Source of the DNA: Deroplatys truncata
Lineage: Eukaryota > Arthropoda > Insecta > Mantodea > Mantidae
Direction of reading: 5' to 3'
Assembly: GCA_030765065.1 (NCBI GenBank)
Contig: CM060990.1
Span: forward strand, 286,405,341 to 286,469,340
Length of the DNA: 64,000 nt
The position numbers and the translations under genes are program-made. Shown piece by piece: positions 13,298 through 22,118 of the stretch (position 1 is its first letter; every line of letters starts with the position of its first letter). The notes below the pieces were generated by a model. The model searched no databases and was not told where the DNA came from. It worked only from the letters and a program-made list of their open reading frames with translations.

Positions 13298-13896
13298 TGA
13301 AGCAGTATTTCATCGCTTATAATATAATTTAGATTCTGAGCGAGGTTAACTGCAGATTTCCGTGAATTCGGAAGGGGTAAGTCAAGCTATTGGACACCCT
13401 TGGCGAGGTCATCACCCCCTATACAAAAGAGAGCCAAGCCCTGTATAGCGTCTACTGGCTAGGTTGGAGCCTAACTGTAAACCCCGTAGCGCGTGGGTAA
13501 AAATTTGTATAAATTGCAGAGAAACGTGAAGCTCGTTCTCTAGTATTTTGTTGACTTCGGCGAGTAGACATACATTCATCGACGCTCCCACGAGCACGTG
13601 CTCGAGATGTGAGCGTAAGTTAAAGATACTAATATTTCGGGAGCATTTAAGTATTTTATATATCGCCGTGATAATCGGGAGCGAGTTTTGCTTTTATTTA
13701 GTGAACGGGAAAATAAGTTTACGCCACTATTCCCGTAAAGCTCTCAGTTAGCCTTGCTCCGAGAACATTCTTGTTTGTAAAATGAATCGTCAATAAACTG
13801 TGAATCAACGCAAATCGTAGTCTTCATTCCAACGTGGTAAACCTAGTTACCCTGCAGATAAGAGCTACTCATTGGGCATTTGAGCAGACAGCCTCA
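13298..13896 (+). repeat. 5' long terminal repeat
   Basis: 599 bp, TG...CA. It contains a TATATAT stretch near 13655 and AATAAA at 13792-13797, consistent with a U3-R-U5 layout. Same length as the 3' copy, with 11 substitutions and no indel. Confidence 0.9.
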
Positions 13897-13903
13897 AATT
13901 ATT

Positions 13904-13920
13904 TGGCGCCCAACGTGGGG
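13904..13920 (+). promoter_or_regulatory. Primer-binding site
   Basis: TGGCGCCCAACGTGGGG begins 7 nt after the LTR end. TGG complements the CCA end of a tRNA. I did not assign the tRNA. A GTGAGT donor-like site follows near 14115 in the leader. Confidence 0.7.
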
Positions 13921-14209
13921 CCACGACGCTAGGAACCACTACGGATATGCAAGCACAAGGACCACAGTTCGAAGCAGAGGAAGGCAACCTCCAGGAACTG
14001 GAATGAGCACGTGGTAACCACAACGGAAGGACTACGGTTCCAGACAAGAGGAAGGCGACTCCCGGGTCGAATACGAGCACGTCGCGACGAACTGAAGAAA
14101 GAAGACAACGTATCTGTGAGTGTAATAGTTATGGAGATGTTTTGTAAGTAACTGTAATTCGTAATATTTTGTACATCTCATGTTACTTAGGAGTAGGAAA
14201 TTAACTAAA

Positions 14210-15081
14210 ATGGAGGCTGATAGGCAAATAGAATTAGTTGAGGACTCATCTGAGGTTGAAACTAGTGTAAATTGTAATAATAACACGCCAGATGTGACCT
14301 TAAATTTAGTACGAATGTTACGCGAGGAATTCAGGAAAATGGAAGGAAAGTTGCAGAAAAGCCATAGTGAATTAGGTGAAAGATTAGAACAAACCCAGAA
14401 CAAAATTAGTTTAGAATTCAGCAAAAAGGTAGAAGAGAAACTAGAGGAAACACAGCAAAATTTGAGTACAGCATTAGGAAAGTTAGAAAAAGGGCAGGAA
14501 CTTTTAGAAAAGAAAATAGCTAATATACGAGAAGTGCAGAACAGCTTCACTGAAGAGATAGGTAGCGTGAGGAAGGATGTGAGCACCTACAGAGTAATGT
14601 GCATGCAGAAATAAGTGAATTTAAAAATGATAGTTTTAAGTTTCAAGAGAAGGTGAACGCTGATGTGAATTCAGGGCAGGCACTTATGATGAAAAAGCAG
14701 GAGATTTTAGAAGAAAGAATGCAACAGGAGTTATCAGCAATTAAATTAGATGTTGAGAGTGAGAATTCCGCGCAAATGGCGGAAGTTAATTTAATTAAAA
14801 CTACGATGCAAGCCCTGAATGCAAATCAGCTTGAAACTGGTAAAGAAATTGTTGCATTACAGCAAACAATAACTTGCTTGGTTAAGGGTACAAACTGTAC
14901 AATTAACAATAACGCTGACACAGCTGAGAGAGTTGAAGAGAGTGTCGTCACAAACACCTCACCCTCTCAAACTTTCAGCGGAACCAGCCCTACGCAAAGC
15001 AGGTGCACTATTGTGGCAGCAGGTAGTGTCCCTTCCGGTAATTTGTGACCGACCCATCTTATGAATGAACTGGTATCGCCC
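14210..15081 (+). pseudogene. gag: Retroelement gag, N-terminal coiled-coil part (broken)
   Basis: The start at ATG 14210 gives MEADRQIELVEDSSE, preceded by the leader. The product is a long heptad-rich, Lys/Glu/Gln-rich coiled coil (KMEGKLQKSHSELGERLEQT and onward). A 1-nt frame break near 14578 shifts the coil from the frame ending at 14614 to the frame open to 15048. An in-frame TGA at 15046-15048 comes next; after it the frame continues to the insertion point at 15072-15082. The capsid-like half resumes 18.5 kb away at 33644. Coiled-coil N-termini before the capsid domain are common in arthropod Gypsy-type Gag. Confidence 0.75.
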
Positions 15082-15164
15082 AGGGGGGTCTCGTCCCGCA
15101 TCGTTTTCGCTTGTACTGCTTTCGGTCCGCCTGCTGCATGACGTCATCGAGAGTGAAGTTTTAG

Positions 15165-17321
15165 CTAGCCAGTATTCTGCACCGTACTTTTCGGCATGAA
15201 AATTCGTATAATATTCTCGTTATACGATCTGTTTCGACCCTATACTACTTGACACAACATCGCATCTATAACTAGACTTAGTCTTGGAAATAATAAACAC
15301 AAACCTGTCTTTTTACAGCTAAATACCCAACTGGCGCCAATTTCATTTCTCCTTGAAATATTCACTAAAACGCTGTCGATATATGAAATTTGGTCTTGAG
15401 GGATGACTTACAGCATACATGTTATTCAAAGAAAGAGAGATATGTAGATATAAAGCAGATATTTGTTATATTAAAGTTGTTCAGAAGCTTTAAGTTGCAA
15501 GCTTTAAAACCATTTTCTTAGTTTATGCTATTGCTTGACTTTAATTATATTATGTTAAAGAAAACCGATAACACATTATTCGGCCAATTTTAGCAACGAA
15601 AATAAAATACGTTATACGCTATATAAAATTCAACGTTATACGCTATCGGGTCTTAAACTTTGATTCGAAATTAAATTGTATTGTTTGTTTATGGATTGTA
15701 AAAAACGCAGCTTAATGAGAGAAACTGTATGTTGATCATGCTATTATGTAATATGACTTAAATATAGCAGTTTTAAAAGTCATGATAGCTGAAAACTTGA
15801 TATATGTGCATATTTTCCGAGACTTTTTTTTCGCGTCTAGGTAAAAGCATGAATAATCGACATGCATATTTAAAATAATTTTTTTAAAAAGAATTTTATT
15901 ATTATAATTATTTTGGCAGAAGAGAGTAACTCCACAAAATGAATTAAATTCACATAACATTCGACTACTTGAAGTCGATAATGGACACATGCTGAAAAAC
16001 AGTTATCTGCACAGCAAGTCTTGCAAATATCCTCCAATTTTCAAATAAACCGAATTTACAGAGTAGTGTACATTCGAATGATGTGTTCAGAATTTGGATA
16101 TTTTGGCTTCATTATTTAGGCTGAGAATGTGCTTATATAAACCTAGTTTCTTAATTATTTCTAGTATAAAGTTGTTTTAATTTTTTAATTAATGAATAAT
16201 TATTTGTACATAGTTCCCATTTGATCCTTCGTACTTGAAAGAGTAAGAACAAGGATGCGTCTAGCCTTAATATTTTGGAGATATTAATTTTAGAACAACC
16301 TTTCCTGTATGCTTTAGTATACGCTCGCAACCAATACCCTTAAAAGCACAAAAATGTAATGCTATCACCCACGGGAAAGTGGGTGTTGTTAAAAGGAGGT
16401 GTATTAGTGTATTGCACTGGCGATCATTGAAACATATTACACTGATCTTTTTAAAAGGAGGTAGATCTAAGGAACTTGCCAATTGTAATTAGGTGCCTAT
16501 GTTATGCAAGGAAAGTGCAATAACTTACTCGTATCTTAGTTTTCGTTATTTTGTATACAACATGGACACATTTCACGCCAAACTGGCAGGAGAGGCTTTA
16601 CGAAACAAATCAATATTATGTGAGCAAATACAGAGGAGATGAACGTAAATACATGAGAGAAAATGTCAGAGCGGTGTTTTATAAGCAGGGCGCAGATTTT
16701 GATGACTAATTTTTTTTTAAAATGACTACATTTGTTTCAAAATGACTTTGTAATTACAAAAAATTATCTAAAATGAGATTTATTTGATTTACTAAAATTA
16801 GTGTACAGAAAGTTATAAATTAATTTATATATTGATATAACTCCTATACAAGAAGAAAAAATAAGTAAAAGAGCAGTGAAAATCTTATTGTTCAAAGAAT
16901 CTGAAAAGAAAAGAAAATTTTCTTACTTTCCTTTTCAGATTCTTCAAACAAGTAGGAACATTATTTTCTTTGCTTTTCAGATTCTCCAAACAAGAACATA
17001 GAACAAATATATTTTCAATTAATTTTCTAACTTATTGTGTTTTTAAACAAGTCTTACAAAAGTGTAGCATTAACTCTTTTGAGAACTCAGAATATGCAAT
17101 GTTTATTGCAAATGAAGAGGATTTCACAGTCCATGTCATACATAAATAAGAGCAATACGCACTTATTAAGCAAAAAAGGGAAAACTGACCTCCTCATCCC
17201 TAATTTTGAACATGAATTCATAACAGTAGTTATACCTGTTTCCCTGACAATAACCATCTCTTCACCCACAAGCAACTCTTTCCAGACCAACCAATAATCC
17301 TTATATACTCTATACTTATGC
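15165..17321. other. No gene recognised; contains a hairpin repeat
   Basis: AT-rich, with only short chance frames. At 16897-16996 the motif AGAATCTGAAAAG is followed by its inverse CTTTTCAGATTCT and then by a second similar copy, giving a strong hairpin. Confidence 0.4.
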
Positions 17322-17327
17322 AAGGAA

Positions 17328-18110
17328 AGTAGGTATAACATGCCGACTCCAGCGCACAAACAGATGCCGCCCGCTGATTTATATGTGTTTTAACATATGT
17401 AAACATATGTAAACACGTGTAACCCGCTAAAGACCGCCGCTAATGTCAAGTCTAATGGATATGTGTGGTAATACATATGTAAACATATGTAACCCGCTAA
17501 TGATCGCCGGAGATGCCGACAGGTCCTACCCCCCTCCCCCAAGCGGTCTAGTCGCGTGCCGTGGCTTCCTGACTTGAGGGATTTGTTTTCTCGAGGTCTG
17601 CCGCCCCTCGGCAAATTAATTAGGTAATTTTCGTCAAACATTATTGAAAAAAAAAGAATTGACATTTTTATGACTACTAATACCATTGATTAATTAATTG
17701 TATATGAATTGATTCGAGGGCAAGTGGCAGTGTGTAGCCTGCTCACGGGAACAGTCTGTTATGTAATGAAAACACTGCGACCTTCTTCTTGTTTCTGAGG
17801 AAAGCGCTTGTCCATTAGCTGGCCATGTTAGACGCTTTCACCATATTAATAGACTTTTAAGTTTGCATTCCGGATCTGTTTACCTACATTAGCGAACAAC
17901 GACATACTTCCGCCTGGTGGTAACGGTGACCTCCATTAGCTGACGATGTTAGACGCTTTCACCCCATTAGCGAACAACAGTCAGGTATGTAATGAAAAAA
18001 CCCGCATCCTACTTCTGCCTGGTGGTAACGGTGACCTACATTAGCTGACAACGTTAGACGCTTTCACCACATTAGCGAACAAGGTCAGTAATTGTTTTCC
18101 TAAGTGCTCT
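17328..18110 (+). repeat. Left TIR of Polinton 1 (783 bp)
   Basis: It matches 31336-32018 in inverse. The tip has ACATATGT ladders and CGCTAATG repeats. The inner part has CATTAGCTGAC / GTTAGACGCTTTCACC / CATTAGCGAACAA modules. The left copy has one extra module of about 100 bp (roughly 17968-18080) absent from the right TIR, which accounts for the length difference. Confidence 0.9.
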
Positions 18111-18541
18111 GAAAAACCCAGACACTCATTGTATATACCTTTAGCTCGTAGAATTTCCATCACAAACCGTGGAAAAACCCAAGTCTAGACAATTTTTTCC
18201 CTGATAATTAATGATTAAGTTTCATAGTTCTTATTTCTTTCAATAAAATATTGCGAATAAAGTATTCATAATTCAGAAGCGTCTCATTGATAGGTGAATA
18301 CTACATATGTTATTAAAAATAAAATAAATACGGATAACATTATAGTTAAATATTATAAATGTTATTAAAAAAAGGCCTTTGTATTAAAAAAATAGACAGC
18401 CGGCTTCTGCCCGAAGGCGAATAACAGGTCTCAACATGCATTCATCCCCACTCCACAGCCGCGTGACGTCACCGTCATCAGTGTATAAGGAACGTAGGCA
18501 GCCAGAGCGATCAATTTATTGCTCGTTCAGTGATAATCGAA
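18111..18541 (+). promoter_or_regulatory. Probable promoter region inside left TIR
   Basis: TATAAGG at 18484-18490 lies 38 bp upstream of an arthropod initiator-like TTCAGT at 18527-18532, which is just before the ATG at 18542. TGACGTCA-like sequence (GTGACGTCACCGTCATCA) lies at 18463-18480. This supports plus-strand transcription into the element. The rest of this stretch is AT-rich and noncoding. Confidence 0.5.
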
Positions 18542-18747
18542 ATGGCTGGTGATAATCGTGCATCTGAGATGAATGATTGCTGGAGCGAGTGCGGAGAAGA
18601 TTATTTTCACTACGTATACTTCCATACCGAAACATGCAATGGTTTAATGCATTCAGTGTTGTGTACTCAACCATCGCATCATGATCAGATGACTACACTG
18701 GAAGTGTGTACAGAGAACTGTCCTGTTTATCGAGGAGCGAACATGTA
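18542..18747 (+). CDS. Small Cys/His-rich protein, probable first exon cut off from its gene
   Basis: The ATG at 18542 (MAGDNRASEMNDCWSECGED) gives 68 codons with Cys and His in a regular-looking pattern (CWSEC, CNG, CTQPSHH, CTENC). The frame ends where GTAAGT (a perfect splice donor) begins at 18748, so the stop inside the donor is likely intronic and this is a phase-2 first exon. A TATA box and initiator sit just upstream. No acceptor follows, because only 20 bp further on the truncated capsid gene begins in the opposite direction. The rest of this gene was probably lost in the deletion that cut the capsid gene. The family is unknown. Confidence 0.45.
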
Positions 18748-18767
18748 AGTAATATATATATATATTT

Positions 18768-19370
18768 CCTCCATTCGATTCTAGTTAACTTTACATTAGC
18801 TTCCTCTCCATTCGAACTCAGGACACAGTTTCTAGAATCTTTTGATCTTATGAGAATCAATTCAAACTTGCTGTTGAGTATAAGTTTCTTGTGGTCATCA
18901 ACAAATCGTAGGAGCATCGAGAGAGGGACTACAGCATTGAAAGCTCCATTCGTCGCGTGTACTATATCAACTTCTTCACCAGGATAGGCCCATCCAGCAT
19001 TCAGCAGACGATTCGATTCCATAGGTTTGAGAGTCACATAATTTCGTATAGTTGTAGTAATTCCAGGATTCCTTGTTCTGTCTATAGTTGTAGCATTCAT
19101 ATCTAGACGTATCTCATCAAACATGAAGGTTATAGCATTATTAGTGAGCTTCGATGTAGTAGTAGGGGATCCATCTACCCTGGTGAGAGCACCTTCGATG
19201 TAGAGATAACTCTTGTTAGGTAGCGTATACAAATCTTCAGCTTGGCATGGTATTCTAATTTCATCGTTTACATCCAGAGCGGAGGTGTTGTATGGAAGAA
19301 AAATATGCTCTTCCTCCTTGGTGATCTTGTCGTCAAAGGCTGGAACTTGTGTCACGTTTAAGATGTCCAT
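18768..19370 (-). pseudogene. Polinton major capsid protein, N-terminal 201 residues, 3' truncated
   Basis: It starts MDILNVTQVPAFDD and shows the family hallmarks HIFLPYNTSALDVNDEIRIP, SYLYIEGALTR and MFDEIRLDMN, the first part of the double jelly-roll capsid protein of insect Polintons. Related proteins are several hundred residues long; here similarity stops after LTRIEWR (residue 201, 18768). The next 24 residues, to the stop at 18693, are unrelated. The break abuts the beheaded gene at 18542-18747, so one internal deletion removed both 3' ends. The ATG overlaps the stop of the upstream mini-ORF (TAATG). Without its second jelly roll, the product cannot form normal capsomers. Confidence 0.85.
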
Positions 19371-19513
19371 TATAGCGTCCTGTAACCTAACTCTTCGAGG
19401 AACTTGCGGTTAGCACGTGTTAACTCCTCGGAAGTTGGAGAGGTAGTATGCTTCGATCGCTGTGTACGTCGTCTATTATAGTATTTGAGGTGTCTTTTAA
19501 AATGTATTGCCAT
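19370..19513 (-). CDS. Conserved 47-aa basic mini-protein between penton and major capsid genes
   Basis: The ATG at 19513 gives MAIHFKRHLKYYNRRRTQRS, then a Ser/Thr linker and ANRKFLEELG near the C-terminus, 47 residues in all. Its stop overlaps the capsid ATG by one base (TAATG), and its start lies within the 3' end of the penton frame. A diverged homologue (MPIDFRR...RLTSRNQQFL) sits at the same place beside the capsid relics in Polinton 3 (40323-40450), so the mini-ORF is conserved rather than chance. It is highly basic, so DNA binding or capsid association is possible but only inferred. Confidence 0.65.
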   Translation of the reverse strand: MAIHFKRHLKYYNRRRTQRSKHTTSPTSEELTRANRKFLEELGYRTL

Positions 19514-19519
19514 TACGTC

Positions 19520-20197
19520 TTATGTGGAGTCTTGTAGTGATAACTTCGTCCTGAAGTTGATAGCCTTACCGTGTTGATCTACCACTCGAATAGTGATCTG
19601 GTCTATATAGTTTGTATCTATGACAGGTAAATATATGGGGTTCGAAGGTTCTTGAGAGATATGATAGCCTGGCGGAGCAGAAGGGAAAAACTCGTAGAGC
19701 GAATGTCCGCTTTTACCGTCAATGAAAGAGCCTGTTGCAATACTGCACTCCACGAGTATGATACTCACTTTAAATATATTCACAAGATCGTCAGATTCGA
19801 GCGCTTCTCCAGCAGGAATTATTTTAGTGTCTGTGAATCCTAGAAGCGATCTTTCCTTAGAAAAGTCTATTGTATAAGGACATTTAATTTCAGCCTTCAT
19901 TGTATTATTGTTAGGCCTTATGAAGAAGACTCCATCATTCAATTCTAGTTTATCCTTTAGAAATGTATTGATATCGGCAATCTCGTAGGTTCCATGAGGG
20001 ATGACAATGGTTTCAGGTTTACCATTATGAATATAATGAAATCTATTATTACTTTCATCGACATTTGGTATTGAATAGAATGTTTCAAAATTCAAGAGAG
20101 CAATCTCATAATGACCTGGAGGATCTAGCTGTAGAGGAGGGTTTAGATACGTTGAAATAACAGTGTCTGACCCACTCACTGTAACTGTATAACTCAT
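19520..20197 (-). CDS. Polinton minor capsid (penton-like) protein
   Basis: I chose ATG 20197 (MSYTVTVSGSDTVISTYLNP), matching family starts; the open frame extends upstream only by overlap with the protease gene. Typical motifs: PPGHYEIALLNFETFYSIPN near the N-terminus, NRFHY, IPHGTYEIADIN, GHSLYEFFPSAPPGYHISQ and PSNPIYLPV. The family is a single jelly-roll vertex protein. The last 10 residues (RTKLSLQDST) come from a 1-nt deletion near 19550. The conserved C-terminal tail is in the next frame down to a stop at 19497. There are 225 codons as read. It follows the protease stop by 19 bp, with no room for its own promoter. Confidence 0.85.
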   Translation of the reverse strand: MSYTVTVSGSDTVISTYLNPPLQLDPPGHYEIALLNFETFYSIPNVDESNNRFHYIHNGKPETIVIPHGTYEIADINTFLKDKLELNDGVFFIRPNNNTMKAEIKCPYTIDFSKERSLLGFTDTKIIPAGEALESDDLVNIFKVSIILVECSIATGSFIDGKSGHSLYEFFPSAPPGYHISQEPSNPIYLPVIDTNYIDQITIRVVDQHGKAINFRTKLSLQDST

Positions 20198-20216
20198 CTT
20201 GACGATGAAGCAGCTT

Positions 20217-20615
20217 CTAGGATAAAAGAAATTGCAAGCACAAGTGTCCGCAAATGACTGAATCGAAATTCTGGTATCTCTGTGTATTATAGTAGATTTT
20301 AACGTCTTGTAGATATTTCTCAATCTCAGGAGGCGGCTTCAAATTACCGAAACTATCAAAGTAGTATGCGACATTACCTTCTTTCCTTATAGCAACCCAG
20401 TGTGTTCCTTCATTATCTGATGTATCGAGATTGGTAATAAGTCTCTCTTTGCAGTGTGGTTTTAAAGGAAGTTTGTCAATCATATAAACACCTCTAAAAT
20501 AAGGAATTTTTAAACGTTTAGCATAATATTCGAGGGCTACATTACTTAGGGCTTCCTCCGGTATATATACAATCCTCTTCCTCCGTTTTTTGCCTTCTTC
20601 TTTAAACCCTCGCCT
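20217..20615 (-). CDS. PRO: Adenain-like cysteine protease
   Basis: It carries the adenovirus-type (ULP1 fold) catalytic set: His in EGTHWVAIRK, Asp in YYFDSFGN, Gln in NTQRYQNFD and Cys in VICGHLCLQFL. The recognisable N-terminus (ALEYYAKRLKIPYFRG) lies upstream of the first ATG (20483), in the same open frame that reaches back to TAA at 20616-20618. The natural start is therefore not the 20483 ATG, and no ATG is available upstream. It overlaps the PLA2 gene 3' end by about 70 bp. By family knowledge it processes virion proteins during maturation. The catalytic core looks intact. Confidence 0.8.
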   Translation of the reverse strand, partial: RRGFKEEGKKRRKRIVYIPEEALSNVALEYYAKRLKIPYFRGVYMIDKLPLKPHCKERLITNLDTSDNEGTHWVAIRKEGNVAYYFDSFGNLKPPPEIEKYLQDVKIYYNTQRYQNFDSVICGHLCLQFLLS

Positions 20616-21273
20616 TTAGATCCTCTTTTTTCCCAAGACCTTGCTATTTTAGACGCAGCGGCTAAAGACGACATCAGAGGCATTGCAGGTAAGAATCCTC
20701 CTTTATTCCTCTTCTTACACCTGCCCTTCCGGAGTCCCTTTCCTAGGGTCTCCATCGCCTTGTTATGCCTCGCAACTTCTGCTAAGTGCCTATCAGCAGC
20801 CTTTTTTTATTGACTGCACAGGCTATCTGAACAGCGCCACCTGCTGCAGCGCCTAAAGCAGCAATAATGGGTATCAACGGTAAAAACCCTCCTCTCTTCT
20901 TCTTCCTCTTTCCGGCTCCCACTGCAACCTTTCCCTTCATGATTGCAGTTACTAGCCTTGCAGCTAACCTTTCACCAAAAGTTGAATCTGATGACTGCAC
21001 ACGTTTCCAAGCCTTCTCTGCAAGAATCTTATCCGCTATTTGTCTTGAAGCTGTGTCCTTATTCTCAGCGTACCCGAGGTCGTGCTGTTTGCAGGCTGTG
21101 TCTAATCGGTTAATTCCGGGGTCTCCTCTTTTTAGACGTTTTTCCAATTTAGTACCAGGACCGCAATATCTATATCCAGGTAAGTGAGCTTCAAAGGGGA
21201 GCGAATTAATTATGGAATTAATAATTCCAGAGCCGCGCTTATACTGCAACGACCTCCCTCTCTTAGCTCTCAT
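20546..21273 (-). CDS. PLA2-like / basic core protein, with a frame break at an A7 run
   Basis: The ATG at 21273 gives a basic N-terminus, then a phospholipase A2-like domain: YCGPGTKLEKRL (Ca-binding loop) and LDTACKQHDLGYAE (His-Asp pair), as in parvovirus VP1 and Polinton proteins. After it come basic and Gly/Ala-rich segments (GKRKKKRGGFLP; PLIPIIAALGAAAGGAVQIA, a possible membrane-active helix). The first frame stops at 20782, but the family sequence continues in the -1 frame after seven adenines (20802-20808 on the plus strand as T7): RHNKAMETLGKGL, a second KRNKGGFLP and a basic tail to TAA at 20546. Whether the break is a mutation or slippage cannot be told here. The likely role is membrane breach during entry, by analogy. 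Confidence 0.8.
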
Positions 21274-21395
21274 GATAGACTAAACGAGTAATTGCATGCA
21301 TTAGCCCTTATATATCATTGCATTCAATCATTAACTACTTTTACATACGGTAATATATAAACATCGCACATACATTTTATAAGTTAGTTGTTAAC
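21274..21395. promoter_or_regulatory. Bidirectional promoter, 122 bp
   Basis: The two gene blocks diverge here. For the plus strand, TATATAAA at 21354-21361 is 35 bp before the ATPase ATG. For the minus strand, TATATAAG at 21307-21314 (plus-strand coordinates) is 34 bp before the PLA2 ATG. The spacing implies 5' leaders of only a few nucleotides. No other promoter-sized gaps exist within either block. Confidence 0.7.
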
Positions 21396-22112
21396 ATGGA
21401 GCTTGTTAAGCAACACTGCTCTCTACCTATTCAGGTATTAGACTTTGAAAGTGACTTTAGAAGTGATCGTCATGGCAAGTTATTTCCATCTAATGTCAGA
21501 GCTCTTATTTTTGGGAGTTCCAGTGCAGGGAAAACAAACGTATTACTCAATATGCTACTCCATGAGAATGGACTACGTTTTGAAAATTTGTATATTTATT
21601 CAAAGTCTCTCTATCAACCAAAGTACCAATATCTAATTAAAGTGCTTGGAAACATCGAAGGTATAGAAGTGAACACCTTCGACAACGGGAATGATGTTTT
21701 GCATCCTTCTGAAGTCGAAGAACGTTCAATCTTTATATTTGATGACGTCATCACTGAAAAGCAGGAAAAGATAGCATCCTTTTACAGTATGGGTAGACAT
21801 CGAAATGTCGATTCTGTATATCTAGCGCAGTCCTATGCTAAAGTTCCAAAACATTTAATTCGCGATAATACAAACATGATAATACTCTTCAGACAAGACA
21901 ATTTAAACTTAAAGCACATTTACGAAGATTATGTAAATACCGACATGGCCTACAATGAATTTAAAGATCTATGTAAGAACGTTTGGGAGAGCTCTACAGA
22001 AGGAAGACCCTTTGTTGTGATAGTTCCTGAATTTCATATGAATGAGGGACGATATAGGAATGGTTTTGATGTATATATTAAGCTCGACAAAAAAGAAAAT
22101 GATCACTCGTAG
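21396..22112 (+). CDS. ATP: Genome-packaging ATPase (FtsK/HerA, A32-like)
   Basis: 238 codons, the typical Polinton length. Walker A is GSSSAGKTN at residues 40-48, and Walker B is SIFIFDDVI at 111-119, followed by the MGRHRNVDSVYLAQSY region with the sensor Gln. NMIILFRQDN and PFVVIVPEFH are also family features. By homology with poxvirus A32-type ATPases it would pump the element's DNA into a capsid. No break is seen. It is the first gene of the plus-strand block, 35 bp after a TATA box and only 6 bp before the next gene. Confidence 0.93.
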   Translation: MELVKQHCSLPIQVLDFESDFRSDRHGKLFPSNVRALIFGSSSAGKTNVLLNMLLHENGLRFENLYIYSKSLYQPKYQYLIKVLGNIEGIEVNTFDNGNDVLHPSEVEERSIFIFDDVITEKQEKIASFYSMGRHRNVDSVYLAQSYAKVPKHLIRDNTNMIILFRQDNLNLKHIYEDYVNTDMAYNEFKDLCKNVWESSTEGRPFVVIVPEFHMNEGRYRNGFDVYIKLDKKENDHS

Positions 22113-22118
22113 TTAACC

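Noticed and set aside
13298..13896. Solo LTRs from two independent insertions
   Set aside because: The 5' copy is followed by a PBS and gag, and GCTA precedes the first copy and follows the second, which fits a single element.
14032..14586. 184-codon minus-strand frame opposite gag
   Set aside because: It is the antisense shadow of the coiled-coil gag frame, Ser/Phe/Leu-rich with no recognisable domain.
20546..21273. Host phospholipase A2
   Set aside because: The YCGPGT/ACKQHD pair with basic GGFLP tails is the virion-type domain, and its place in the Polinton block settles it.
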